DNA from: Rhodanobacter thiooxydans
Lineage (GTDB): Bacteria; Pseudomonadota; Gammaproteobacteria; Xanthomonadales; Rhodanobacteraceae
Direction: 5' to 3'
DNA: 64,000 nucleotides
Assembly: GCF_021545845.1 (NCBI RefSeq)
Contig: NZ_CP088923.1
Coordinates: forward strand, 434,001 to 498,000
The translations under genes were made by a program, and so were the position numbers. The notes beneath the pieces were generated by a model. The model saw only the letters and a list, made by a program, of their open reading frames with translations, was not told the DNA's origin and did no database searches. Shown in pieces: positions 47,819 through 57,114 of this stretch; within the stretch, counting starts at the first letter, position 1; each line of letters starts with the position of its first letter.

Positions 47819-50800
47819 TCGTATCCAGAGGTTTGATGCTGACTCGATCATTCGTGGCTTGAAGGGGTTTCAGCGCGATACAGTCGAGCACGTCACCCGT
47901 CGGTTTTACGGTCCGTCGGGTTCTCGCCGCTTCCTCGTGGCCGACGAGACTGGGCTCGGCAAGAGCATGGTCGCTCGCGGGGTCATCGCTCGCACGATCG
48001 AGAAGCTCCAGGACGATGACTCGATAGAACGCATCGACATCGTCTATGTATGCTCCAACGCTGAGATCGCCAGGCAGAACCTATCACGGCTGAACGTGTT
48101 GCCAGCAAGTGATGATGGTTACAAGCCGGTGGAGAGTGCCAGTCGCCTGACCTTGCTTGCAAAGCATGCACGGCATTTCGCTCGCACAGCTGCTGGGGCC
48201 AGCAAGCCGGTAAATCTGGTGTCGTTCACTCCCGGAACATCGTTCGACATGGGCTGGCAGACCGGCACAGCCGAGGAGCGCGCGCTGCTGTTCCTGCTGC
48301 TGGAACCCCATTTGGTACTTTCAGATGGCCATCAACGTCGAACAGCATTGAATTTGCTGCGCGGTCACGTCAGCACGGTGGAGAGGTTCGAGGGGCGCCT
48401 CGCTGGTTTGGAGGCGGAACTGGATGGGCAGCCCGATCCGGAGATCGCCCGAAAGTTCATCGAGTTGGCCGATGAGGCCGGGCTGATCGAGAAGACCCGA
48501 TGGCTGATTGCTGAACTCGGACGCAAGCAGGATCTCCCCGAAGAAATGCGCAAGCGGGCTACTCAGCTCATTGGGGCGCTTCGCAGCGAGCTCGCTAGGG
48601 CAAGCGTTGAGACGCTCAAGCCCGACCTTGTCATCCTGGACGAATTTCAGCGATTCCGAAACCTGCTGGAGAAACGCAGCGATGCTGGACAGCTGGCGCA
48701 CAACTTATTCGAGTACGGCACCGCAAAGGTGCTGCTGCTTTCCGCAACACCGTACAAGCCGTTCTCCTATGCCGAAGAGCATGAGGACGACCACTATCGC
48801 GATTTCAAACTGACTCTGAAGTTCCTTGCCGAAGGGGGCGCCCGACTCGACATCGATGAAGTGCAGGCGACATTCGCCAAGTTCCGTGACGCCGCCACCA
48901 CTGGCGAGCAGACTTCCGAGCTGACCAAAGCGTTGCGTCGGAAGTTGATCGCCGTGATGTCGCGCAACGAGCGATCGGATTTCGGGAGCACTACCCGCCT
49001 GGTCGAGACGGTTGCCAAGAGCGAAGTTGAGACAGAGGATTTGTCGGGCTTCGCAGCGCTGCGAAAGCTCGCAGCGCATCTCGGTACGACGATGACAATT
49101 GAGTATTGGAAGTCCGCGCCATACTTCGTCAATTTTTGTGACACCTACCAGATCGGACGTGATACCAGGGCTGCACTCGACGACGAAAAACGGCGCGGAG
49201 ACCTCCTTCCCTTGCTGCAGGGAACCCAGCGCCTGTCGCCTCGTAGCGTCAGCAGGCGTAAAAGGATCGACTACGGCAACGCTCGCATGCGTGCCCTCGC
49301 AGACCTTACCGTAGATGCCGGCTGGTGGAAGCTCCTTTGGGTGCCGCCGTCGCTGCCGTACCTGACGCCCGGTGGGCCGTACGCGGAACCGTTCGCGCAG
49401 ATGATGACCAAGCGGCTGGTGTTCTCGTCGTGGGCGGCCACGCCAACCGCGGTCGCATCGTTGCTTAGCCACTCAGCGGAGCACCACATCTACTCGGCCT
49501 TGGAAGCTGACACCGCCCAGCGGGTTGCGCCACGCCTTCGGTATCGGGTCGAGGCAGGACAAGCGGCAGCGATGACAACGCTTGCCCTGTTTTGGCCCAT
49601 GCCGGGGCTCGCCGCGCTGGCCGATCCGCGCGAACTCGCACGCGGTTCGGGAACACCACTGGATGAGACGACTACGCGGGCTGAGGTGGCCAGCCGGCTT
49701 CACGATCTGCCCAGGGGTCCTACCCAGCACGGCACAGCAGGCGAGGCTTGGTACTGGATCGCAACACTCTGCCGCCCCGACTCCCGGCCAGACGGCGTCG
49801 GCACCCCTGCCGAACGCATGGGCAGCGGCAGCGGTGGAGACAGCGAGGACGAAAGTGACTCTTCGCTGATCGCGGCGCACGTGGAACGGGCGCTCAACAC
49901 CAGCATGGCTGATCCCGATTTGCCGCCGTTGCCGCCAGATCTTGCCGAGACCGTCGCCAGTCTCGCCCTTCACTCACCGGCCAATATCGCGTGGCGCGCG
50001 CTCGGCAGGATCGCCGGTGGCCAGGCCAATGTCACACAGGCAGGTATCTGGCACGCTGCTGTCGTTCTTGGCGAGGGACTGCGCAGTCTGTTCAACCGGC
50101 CTGAAAGCACGCTTCTTCTGCTCAGCATGTTCCCCGAGCCTAACGAGCCGTACTGGCGGAAGGTTCTGCGTTACTGCGCCTGGGGGAATCTGCAGGCCGT
50201 CCTTGATGAGCACCTGCACCACTTCTACAGCGACAAGGGTTCGCCAGCTCTCACCGACAAAAACCTCTTCAGCTATGCAGAGGCCGCCGCTGCGACGATG
50301 AGCCTGCGCGTCGCCCAGTACAGCGCATTCAACCCGCTTGATGTCAACAGTCCGATGCGGTTCGGTTGCCGGTTCGCGCTGCGCTACGGCGGCAAGCGCG
50401 AGTCCGAGGAGGACGCGCGCATGCCTGAGGTGCGTGAGGCGTTCAACAGCCCGTTCTGGCCGTTCGTCCTAGCCACCACCAGCGTCGGCCAAGAGGGTAT
50501 CGACTTCCACCGCTGGAGCCACTCCGTTGTGCACTGGAACACTCCGGCGAATCCGGTGGATTTCGAGCAACGTGAGGGGCGTGTCGATCGCTATGCCGGG
50601 CACGCAATCCGTCGCAACCTCGTGGCGAAGCACGGCGTAGCGATTTTGCGCAGCGCAGAGAAGGATCCGTGGAAGGCTGCCTTCCGTCTCGGTCTGGACG
50701 AACAGGAGCGCTTCGGCGATTTCGCGCCGTGGTGGGTCTACCCTGGCCCGGCGAAGATCGAGCGTATCGTCATGCCGTACCCGCTGAGCATCGACAACCA

Positions 50801-50969
50801 ACGCCTCGCTTCACTGAAGCGGGATGTAGAGCTCTACCGCATGACGTTTGGGCAGCCCAGGCAGGAAGACATGCTCGAACTGCTCAAGCAACGTTACGAA
50901 AGTGAGTCGGAAGTAACGCGCCGCGGTCTTCTTCTCGACCTTCGTCCGCCTCAATCGACCGATGCATAG
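47811..50969 (+). CDS. SNF2-type DEAD/DEAH-like helicase
   Basis: A 1052-residue superfamily 2 ATPase. Walker A is at 46-53 (ETGLGKSM), the Walker B variant DEFQ at 277-280, motif III-like LLLSATPYKP follows, and the C-terminal motifs are TTSVGQEGIDFHRWSHSVVHW and QREGRVDRYAGHAIRR. The frame is open upstream through the PLD gene. The likely start is the GTG at 47,811, giving VDDRIQRFDADSIIRGLKGFQR, which overlaps the PLD stop. It is the last gene of the coupled trio and probably the DNA- or RNA-translocating motor of that system. Confidence 0.88.
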   Translation: MDDRIQRFDADSIIRGLKGFQRDTVEHVTRRFYGPSGSRRFLVADETGLGKSMVARGVIARTIEKLQDDDSIERIDIVYVCSNAEIARQNLSRLNVLPASDDGYKPVESASRLTLLAKHARHFARTAAGASKPVNLVSFTPGTSFDMGWQTGTAEERALLFLLLEPHLVLSDGHQRRTALNLLRGHVSTVERFEGRLAGLEAELDGQPDPEIARKFIELADEAGLIEKTRWLIAELGRKQDLPEEMRKRATQLIGALRSELARASVETLKPDLVILDEFQRFRNLLEKRSDAGQLAHNLFEYGTAKVLLLSATPYKPFSYAEEHEDDHYRDFKLTLKFLAEGGARLDIDEVQATFAKFRDAATTGEQTSELTKALRRKLIAVMSRNERSDFGSTTRLVETVAKSEVETEDLSGFAALRKLAAHLGTTMTIEYWKSAPYFVNFCDTYQIGRDTRAALDDEKRRGDLLPLLQGTQRLSPRSVSRRKRIDYGNARMRALADLTVDAGWWKLLWVPPSLPYLTPGGPYAEPFAQMMTKRLVFSSWAATPTAVASLLSHSAEHHIYSALEADTAQRVAPRLRYRVEAGQAAAMTTLALFWPMPGLAALADPRELARGSGTPLDETTTRAEVASRLHDLPRGPTQHGTAGEAWYWIATLCRPDSRPDGVGTPAERMGSGSGGDSEDESDSSLIAAHVERALNTSMADPDLPPLPPDLAETVASLALHSPANIAWRALGRIAGGQANVTQAGIWHAAVVLGEGLRSLFNRPESTLLLLSMFPEPNEPYWRKVLRYCAWGNLQAVLDEHLHHFYSDKGSPALTDKNLFSYAEAAAATMSLRVAQYSAFNPLDVNSPMRFGCRFALRYGGKRESEEDARMPEVREAFNSPFWPFVLATTSVGQEGIDFHRWSHSVVHWNTPANPVDFEQREGRVDRYAGHAIRRNLVAKHGVAILRSAEKDPWKAAFRLGLDEQERFGDFAPWWVYPGPAKIERIVMPYPLSIDNQRLASLKRDVELYRMTFGQPRQEDMLELLKQRYESESEVTRRGLLLDLRPPQSTDA

Positions 50970-51140
50970 CGCATGGATTGAAGCCTTTTCAGGTTCCATA
51001 TCAACCTTGAAACTGCATGACGAAGTTCCGTGGGTGACACGCAATTTCGGTTTGTGTAAGCCTCGACGATGTTGCAAAGAGCGACACTGAATGTCGCCAA
51101 GCAGCGCCAGTATGGCCTCCATCAACCAACGGAGGTAAGT

Positions 51141-51521
51141 ATGGAAAACGCAACGCACGAGAACCACTCGCTGAAACTGGTAGGGGGCAATGTCGACGAG
51201 AAACGTATCGCGGCACGCAGGTACTGTGCGGGGTTGTCCGCGGGCTTCCTACAGTTTTCCAGTGGGGCCGAAAAGTCCCTGCAGCCGGGCATGTTGGCGC
51301 AGTGGAAGCCTGGCATGAAGAATCGCAAGACGCCGGAATACGACGTGCCGATGATAGTGGTGGAGGTGCTGGAGCAATCGGTCATCGACGCCACGTTCGA
51401 GTCGGGTTCCATCTACTTCCGCGAGCGTCTGGACATCGTCCTTGGTTTTCTGGACGACGACAACGATTTCTGCATGCTTCACTACGACTCCCGTCGTTTC
51501 GAACCCTATACAGGGACCTGA
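51141..51521 (+). CDS. Hypothetical protein
   Basis: A 126-residue soluble protein, not recognised as a known family. The start at 51,141 is supported by GGAGG eight bases upstream. The sequence is mixed alpha/beta in character: an N-terminal Arg/Gly/Phe-rich part, then an acidic strand-rich part (VPMIVVEVLEQSVIDATFESGS, DDDNDFCMLHYDSRRFEPYTG). Its stop codon lies inside the left arm of a nested inverted repeat. It stands alone between two defence-like operons. Confidence 0.65.
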   Translation: MENATHENHSLKLVGGNVDEKRIAARRYCAGLSAGFLQFSSGAEKSLQPGMLAQWKPGMKNRKTPEYDVPMIVVEVLEQSVIDATFESGSIYFRERLDIVLGFLDDDNDFCMLHYDSRRFEPYTGT

Positions 51522-51595
51522 TTAGCACCGACGCTTTGCCATGAAAGTTTTCGAAGGCGCGCAATTTTCATGGCTGAGCTAAGTTGCTAATCAGG
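51517..51595. repeat. Nested double inverted repeat (79 bp)
   Basis: The outer arms cctgattagca (51,517-51,527) and tgctaatcagg (51,585-51,595) are perfect 11-mers. The inner arms gccatgaaa (51,538-51,546) and tttcatggc (51,566-51,574) are perfect 9-mers. Both gaps between outer and inner arms are exactly 10 bases and the central loop is 19. No T-run follows. The left outer arm contains the stop codon of the upstream gene. It may be an RNA structure, a protein-binding or transfer site, or a regulatory element. No known element is recognised. Confidence 0.8.
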
Positions 51596-51703
51596 TGGAT
51601 CATTGAGGAAGGGGGGGCTTGGCGCAAACTCTTGCGATGAACTGCAAGTATCACCGCAGCTACTTTGAGGTATCGGGCTCATTTGTAAAATAGGGGGCAG
51701 TTC

Positions 51704-52009
51704 ATGGGGCAAGGAAGTTCTGCGACCAGCAAATACACGAGACTGACGGTCTATGCGTTCCTGACCAACTTCGTGCTTTGGAGCTTGATTCGAGCACCTA
51801 ACTCGCGTCCAAACTTCTTTGTACTTCTGGCAGGGTATCTTTTAGGCGCTGCCATCGGCTGGATCATCCATCCCTTCTTCAGACCTGCCCGGGACAGATG
51901 GACAAAGAGTGGCTACGATCGCCTAGTCATGCGGATTGTCCGCGCGATCTTTGTGGGCGGCCTTGTGGCATTGTTGGCGCAATGTGCGACGCTGGGGGGC
52001 GCTCGATGA
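51704..52009 (+). CDS. Small membrane protein
   Basis: A 101-residue protein with three hydrophobic stretches (about 14-28, 38-55 and 78-95) and short basic loops, so it is probably an inner membrane protein. No family is recognised. Its stop overlaps the next gene's start by ATGA. It is the first of three coupled genes with lower GC than the neighbours. It could be the membrane-acting effector or the anchor of that unit, which is inference. Confidence 0.7.
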   Translation: MGQGSSATSKYTRLTVYAFLTNFVLWSLIRAPNSRPNFFVLLAGYLLGAAIGWIIHPFFRPARDRWTKSGYDRLVMRIVRAIFVGGLVALLAQCATLGGAR

Positions 52010-53793
52010 ACGATCAAGGGCAGCGAATCAACGTCATCGAAGAATGGGATGACCTGCAGAACGATCGGCGATGCCCGGCTCCAGATGAGCGAATCGACCC
52101 AGAGCAAGCCTCTGACGCACTTGTTTGGGCAACGGAAGCTTGCGAGCGCATCAGAGCGTGGCGCTACCGCCCCGTCCTGTTTACCGATGCCACTCTATCG
52201 CGAGTGCGCAATGCGATCTCTAATATTGCCGAGCGAGTGGAGCGGGTGGCCGACTACGCCTGGAGTCTAGGAGAAACTGCGCACAGCCCGCTCTACAGCG
52301 TACTTTCGGAGGTGTACTGGCATCTCCTTGGAGAGCGGCGATCCATTGAGCGTGCGAACCATTTTGCTCGGCGGGCAGAGAGGGGTGTTGATGAAGTGGA
52401 CCCGTATGTCTTGGAAGAGGGGGCGGGCCTCGCGCAGTTGGCAATTGCCGAGCGATATTTCGATGGGGTCGGAGTCGATGTTGATCGGGCCCAAGCACAC
52501 AGCTTGATGTTCGAAGGTGATTCCCCTAGCGACGAATGCAAGAGTGATTTCGAGAAGGCGGAGAGGTGGCGCATCTACGCGCGTGCTGGCTTTGATGACC
52601 CCGGACTAGCGAAGCGAGCACTGAAGCTGCTGGTGGCCAAAGGATATCTTTCGGCTGCGACAGACTTGGCGCTCATCCTAGAGCGCAACGACATTCCCTT
52701 GATAGAAAGGGAACCTGTTTCAGTGGATGACCAGATCCAAGCCGAGACACCGGAGACCGAGGATAGACAATTGCCCAAAATAAAGAAGAATCGGCGCGGT
52801 GAGGCGACGACTGAGAGCTTGCTCAACAAAGAACTTGAGCAACTGAACGGAATGGTGGGATTGGCTGGCGTCAAAGCACAGGTCAAGCAATTGGTGGACG
52901 ACGAGCGTGTCCAGGCAATGCGCCGATCGCAAGGACTGATACGAACCGGAGCGAGTTCTCGTCACTTGGTGCTGACTGGGAACCCTGGCACAGGCAAGAC
53001 GACAGTAGCCCGCATCCTGTCGAGGATTTTCTATCTCTTGGGCACCCTAGAGGAAGATGTATTCATCGAAGTTGATCGTGGCGGATTAGTTGCGGGCTTT
53101 GTTGGGAAAACCGCTGAAAAGACTGGCGAGGTCATCGACTCGGCGTTAGGTGGCGTATTGTTTATTGACGAGGCATACACGCTCAATAACGACGGTGGTG
53201 GCTATGATGATACGTTTGGGTTAGAGGCAATCAATACACTTCTAAAGGCCATGGAAGACCAACGAGACAAACTCGTTGTGATTGTTGCTGGGTATACTGG
53301 CAAAATGGAGCACTTCATGGATAGTAACCCTGGACTTCGCTCCCGATTCAATACGACGATCCATTTTGACGACTATGTGGCTGACGATATGATAGCCATA
53401 CTTGATGGCCTGTCACGTCCGGATGACTATGCACTCGATAAGACCGCACTTGCGGTTGCCAAGAATGTATTTCTTCAATTGAAAGAAAGTGAGAAGGGGA
53501 GTAAGGAGCTGGAGGGGAATGGACGATTTGTGCGAAATTTCTACGGGCGATGCCAAGATGCCCATACCAACCGTATCGCGTCCATGGTCAATGAGGGCAG
53601 ACATCCTACCAAACGTGATTTGGCGCAGATTACTGCAGATGATGTAGCGTTAGCTGCGGAGACCTATGGTGTTTCGGGAGCCCTCAACTTCGCCAACCAT
53701 GACATGGTGCTTGGTTCAGGCAATGAGCCTGCAGGTGATCTCCCGTTACTTGAGCCGCTTGGTATTTGGCATGGATTAGGGATCTTTGAGTAA
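52006..53793 (+). CDS. CbbX/SpoVK-type AAA+ ATPase with N-terminal Sel1-like repeats
   Basis: A 595-residue protein. The N-terminal half has Sel1/TPR-like helical repeats (LAQLAIAERYFDGVGVDVD, AERWRIYARAGFDDP). The C-terminal half (about 285-570) is a CbbX/SpoVK-like AAA module with GLAGVKAQVKQL, Walker A at 325-332 (GNPGTGKT), pore-loop-like DRGGLVAGFVG, Walker B FIDEAYTL (Asp388) and an RSRF arginine finger. Such modules remodel protein partners. ATG at 52,006 is in the ATGA overlap with the membrane protein, and the stop overlaps the next start. The partner is likely encoded in the same operon. Confidence 0.85.
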   Translation: MNDQGQRINVIEEWDDLQNDRRCPAPDERIDPEQASDALVWATEACERIRAWRYRPVLFTDATLSRVRNAISNIAERVERVADYAWSLGETAHSPLYSVLSEVYWHLLGERRSIERANHFARRAERGVDEVDPYVLEEGAGLAQLAIAERYFDGVGVDVDRAQAHSLMFEGDSPSDECKSDFEKAERWRIYARAGFDDPGLAKRALKLLVAKGYLSAATDLALILERNDIPLIEREPVSVDDQIQAETPETEDRQLPKIKKNRRGEATTESLLNKELEQLNGMVGLAGVKAQVKQLVDDERVQAMRRSQGLIRTGASSRHLVLTGNPGTGKTTVARILSRIFYLLGTLEEDVFIEVDRGGLVAGFVGKTAEKTGEVIDSALGGVLFIDEAYTLNNDGGGYDDTFGLEAINTLLKAMEDQRDKLVVIVAGYTGKMEHFMDSNPGLRSRFNTTIHFDDYVADDMIAILDGLSRPDDYALDKTALAVAKNVFLQLKESEKGSKELEGNGRFVRNFYGRCQDAHTNRIASMVNEGRHPTKRDLAQITADDVALAAETYGVSGALNFANHDMVLGSGNEPAGDLPLLEPLGIWHGLGIFE

Positions 53794-54419
53794 TGAGTAA
53801 TAATCTTACTGCCGCGTTCTTGGATGTGCGTAAAGCTCGCAGGGTTCTAATCAGCTACCATCAGCGCGTTCTTGAGATGGTCAGGGCAATTGGTGAAGAG
53901 GTTAAAAATGAGTTCGCCTACTATGGCGTTGAATGGTCTGATGATCCTGCTGAGGAGTTGAAGAATTGGGATACGTCTGTGGAGCTCATTACGAGCTCGG
54001 GGGTGGCTCCATTCCAGGATATTGTCTTCATCTGGGAGAAAAAGGACGAAGGAGATAGCCACTCTTATCCTAATGCCTTCTATGCGTGTTTCACTCTGGA
54101 CAGCAATTTCTGGGATGAGTGGGGTGACGACAACCAGCGTCGCGACCGCCTTAGTTGGCCCGAGCCAGAGGCCACGAAATCCGTGCTTACCCTTGCCGCT
54201 ATCAAATTCAAGGAAGGTTCGCGGGTAACCAAACCAGACCCTCGTAAGAGCTGGTGGGATAAGATCTATATTGATACCAGCGCCAACGCTTTATCTTTAG
54301 AAAAGGAGCGGGGGTACCAATATGTATACATCAACATCAGTTTGGAAAGCATTCCAAATAAGCGATCGCTCATCGAGGTGACTCGTAAATTCTTGGAAGA
54401 TGCTAAAAGGTCTTTGTGA
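53793..54419 (+). CDS. Hypothetical protein, last gene of the AAA operon
   Basis: A 208-residue soluble protein of no recognised family, rich in Trp, Glu and Lys (e.g. YYGVEWSDDPAEELKNWDTS, FWDEWGDDNQRRDRLSWPEP). The start codon overlaps the stop of the AAA+ gene (taATGa), so the two are translated together. GC content is lower than in the flanking core genes. It may be the substrate, sensor or effector paired with the ATPase. Confidence 0.75.
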   Translation: MSNNLTAAFLDVRKARRVLISYHQRVLEMVRAIGEEVKNEFAYYGVEWSDDPAEELKNWDTSVELITSSGVAPFQDIVFIWEKKDEGDSHSYPNAFYACFTLDSNFWDEWGDDNQRRDRLSWPEPEATKSVLTLAAIKFKEGSRVTKPDPRKSWWDKIYIDTSANALSLEKERGYQYVYINISLESIPNKRSLIEVTRKFLEDAKRSL

Positions 54420-54434
54420 AGGCTTATGCGTCAG

Positions 54435-55439
54435 CTACTTTTGGTAGAGTTCCGCCATCTCGGCGTACTCGTTGGCCAGCGTTCGGCGCAGTGAGGCTGG
54501 CTTGACCACTTCGACGTTCGGCCCGAAGCTGCGCAGCCACCAGCGCAGTTGGTCGGTATTGGCCACGGTAGCGTTGAGGCGCTGTTCCTCGCGACCCCGG
54601 ATGGGAGTGAGTGTCTGGTCTGGCGACAGCTTGCGTTCGTCCAGATAGCCGGCCAGCCATGGGGAGACGCGCAGTTCGATATTGATGTCGCCGCCGAGCG
54701 GCAGCTCGAAGCCGTGTTCGGCGATGTAGCGCCGCAGATTGAAGCCAGCTGGTTTGGTGGTGGGCTCGTCCAACAGCGTGGCGGAAACCATGCGATGCAA
54801 GGCGAAGTTGCGGGCCTCTGGATAGTCGCGGGCTGTGGCCACCAGATAGTAGCCGCCGCCTCGACTGACCAGGCCCAGCGGGTTGACCGGGTAGCGTTTG
54901 GGGCGTTCCTGCCCCGCTGCGCGATAGCTGATCTCAAGGCGTTTTTCCGTCAGCAGGGCTTGATGGACGGCCTCATGCACGCTTCCGGAGACGGATGCGG
55001 GCAGAAGCGGCTGGTTTTCTGGCACGACGGCGACCTTGTCTGACCAGCGCGCGAGTCCGGTCTGGGCAGTTTCATCCAGTACCTTGCGCGCGGACTTGAA
55101 CAGAGGCTCCAAGGCCACGAGCGCGTTGCGCGGCAAAAGCGAAGCCAGGTGGTGTGAGGCCAGTTCCAGTGTCAGTGCGGTCGCCGGATTCAGGGCCGGC
55201 AGGTGGGTCAGGTCGGCTTCCCGCGTCCAACTCCAAAGAAAAGGGCGGCTCTCACTGGTGGTCAGCGGGAACAAAATTGGTGGAGCGGAAAGCTTGATGA
55301 GATCCCGTTCCACGCTGCGTTTGTCGATCTCATAGCCGAGACTTTGCAATTTGCGATGCAAATCCGTCGCCGTGATGCCATTCGGGAGCCGTGGGATCTG
55401 TCGCAGCATCTCCAAGTAGCGCAGGGAGGTATCGTTCAT
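54435..55439 (-). CDS. WYL-domain transcriptional regulator (BrxR/CapW-like)
   Basis: A 334-residue regulator with an N-terminal winged helix-turn-helix (LEMLRQIPRLPNGITATDLH, ERDLIKLS), a WYL domain (about 150-230; ISYRAAGQERPKRYPVNPLGLV, GGYYLVATARDY) and a C-terminal WCX domain. Proteins of this layout such as BrxR and CapW repress defence genes and are thought to sense ligands through WYL. It lies on the opposite strand from the cargo operons and downstream of the DUF2779 gene. A start two codons upstream (55,445) is possible. Confidence 0.88.
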   Translation of the reverse strand: MNDTSLRYLEMLRQIPRLPNGITATDLHRKLQSLGYEIDKRSVERDLIKLSAPPILFPLTTSESRPFLWSWTREADLTHLPALNPATALTLELASHHLASLLPRNALVALEPLFKSARKVLDETAQTGLARWSDKVAVVPENQPLLPASVSGSVHEAVHQALLTEKRLEISYRAAGQERPKRYPVNPLGLVSRGGGYYLVATARDYPEARNFALHRMVSATLLDEPTTKPAGFNLRRYIAEHGFELPLGGDINIELRVSPWLAGYLDERKLSPDQTLTPIRGREEQRLNATVANTDQLRWWLRSFGPNVEVVKPASLRRTLANEYAEMAELYQK

Positions 55440-55632
55440 GGGCATCCCGGACTGACTCCCCGACTGGGGATTATCCTCATCATGTCATGCCACGCGACGC
55501 ATGGTGTCGCTTCGCCGGTGGCACGGTCTTTCGATCATGTTTCTTTCGCTTTGCTTCATTGCATCGAGCATGCCGACGAAGTAGTTCCTGTGGAAGCGGG
55601 AGGCGTCGGCCTGGTCTCTGGCACGAGTTGAA
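55440..55632. other. Gap between DUF2779 and WYL genes
   Basis: These 193 bases have no supported gene. The gap probably carries the promoter of the WYL gene. No clear operator repeat was recognised. Confidence 0.4.
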
Positions 55633-57114
55633 TCAACGACCAGCCAGCGCCTGCAGAAGGCGAACCATCGCGATCGTGTCCTGGCCGCAATAGCGGCGGA
55701 GGGCCGTGTCCAAAGTGGCGCGCCGGTCGGCGGGCGTCTCCGGATGGGTGGCTTCAAGGTAGGCCAATTGAGCCTGACCACCGTCGGCGACATCATCCAG
55801 CTCGCTGTAATCGAGCTCAGGTGCGATGGTGGGCAATACCTTCTTGATCGACCACGAGCCCATCATGGCGGGGTGGTAGTAGTGCTTTTGGGTGATGGGT
55901 AGAAGATCCACCATGCGTTCGTTCAAGGCCAGCAAGGCATCCGCCAAGTCCGGGAACCATTCGGCCAATTCCTTGACCCGGCTGGCTTCGAAGCTCCTGT
56001 TGTAGACGAGGACGGGGCCAGTTTTTCCAACTGAGCGAAGCAGGGACTCTGCAAAGTCACGCGTCGGATCGTCGCCGCTCAAATCGAGAAAGGCGCGTTC
56101 CTTGAGGTTGCCATCGCGCTGTTCGATCTGGCATGACCATTGGAAGGGGACTTGCTGATAGGGGCGCGTGCTGGCCCAGCGCGGGATGGCGTGATTGATT
56201 GTCTCGAAGTCGAGGTAGTAGCGGGGGTAGTCGAGCCCATCGAGTTGCTCTGCGGCGGCCGGATCGAGGAAGGGCTTCCCCGTCGCCGAAGCCTTGCGGA
56301 TGCGCTGATGAATGGGATTAGTCAGCCGTTCGGCGGGAACCTTCCGGAGGTCCACGTAACCTTCGTCGATAAGCGCACGGGTAAGTGCAGCGGACCGTTT
56401 GAGGATCGTTACCGGATATTTGGGCCCTTGTGGTTCCTGCGAACGGCAATGCTCGAAGAAGGGGCAGTCGAAAGGCGTGGAGCAGTGTTCGCCCGTGGTG
56501 ATGGATGGCTCGTTGCCACGGAGAACCTTCTGAAGCTTGCGTACCCAGGAGGGTACTTGCTCGATGAGATCGGCTATTTCGGCCGTGATGTCTTCGGCCA
56601 CCAGCAGGCCGTCGTAGTCGTCATCACCTTCGTAAACGAACGCTGTGTCGATGTGCGCCAGATACACGCGGCGAAGCGTGATGCCTGCGTTCCGGATCAC
56701 CCATGCCTGGATCGCACAATCGACAAGGTGGTACTCCTTCACGGAGGTGGAGGATTTCACCTCGATCAGGTCGTAGCCGCCCGGAACCGGCTTCAGGACA
56801 TCCGCACGAACCAGGACATCCTGGTGTTGGAATGCCGCCTCGAACAGTGTCTGGCGCTTGCCCTTGTTCTGCAGCGCTTCGGCGGTCTCGGCAAGGGCCT
56901 TGGAAGTGTTCTCCACATGGCCGATCAGCAAGCCGGGACCGTAAAGCTCCCGAGCCAGATCGCCGACGTCGTTGCCGGCATTGAGAACGGTCTGGTTTGC
57001 GGGAGTGGTCTCCATCGCATCGCGCTGATACGTGCCCAACCACAAGCGACGCGCGCATTGTAGGCCGGCGACGATGCGTGACTTGGAGAGGCGGGTGACG
57101 GTGGGCGTAGGCAT
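55633..57114 (-). CDS. DUF2779 protein with Cas4-like Fe-S PD-(D/E)XK nuclease domain
   Basis: A 493-residue protein. The first half is a RecB/Cas4-like nuclease: Asp105 (LVRADVLKP), Glu118-x-Lys120 (LIEVKSSTS) and Gln136. Four cysteines (Cys20, then Cys211, Cys217 and Cys223) are in the pattern of an iron-sulfur clamp. The second half is DUF2779 with DFET and VYNRSFEASR blocks that look like a DEDD-type exonuclease fold. It is thus probably a two-domain DNA or RNA processing enzyme. ATG at 57,114 is chosen because conservation begins with TVTRLSKSRIVAGLQCARRLW. The cellular role is not known. Confidence 0.85.
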   Translation of the reverse strand: MPTPTVTRLSKSRIVAGLQCARRLWLGTYQRDAMETTPANQTVLNAGNDVGDLARELYGPGLLIGHVENTSKALAETAEALQNKGKRQTLFEAAFQHQDVLVRADVLKPVPGGYDLIEVKSSTSVKEYHLVDCAIQAWVIRNAGITLRRVYLAHIDTAFVYEGDDDYDGLLVAEDITAEIADLIEQVPSWVRKLQKVLRGNEPSITTGEHCSTPFDCPFFEHCRSQEPQGPKYPVTILKRSAALTRALIDEGYVDLRKVPAERLTNPIHQRIRKASATGKPFLDPAAAEQLDGLDYPRYYLDFETINHAIPRWASTRPYQQVPFQWSCQIEQRDGNLKERAFLDLSGDDPTRDFAESLLRSVGKTGPVLVYNRSFEASRVKELAEWFPDLADALLALNERMVDLLPITQKHYYHPAMMGSWSIKKVLPTIAPELDYSELDDVADGGQAQLAYLEATHPETPADRRATLDTALRRYCGQDTIAMVRLLQALAGR

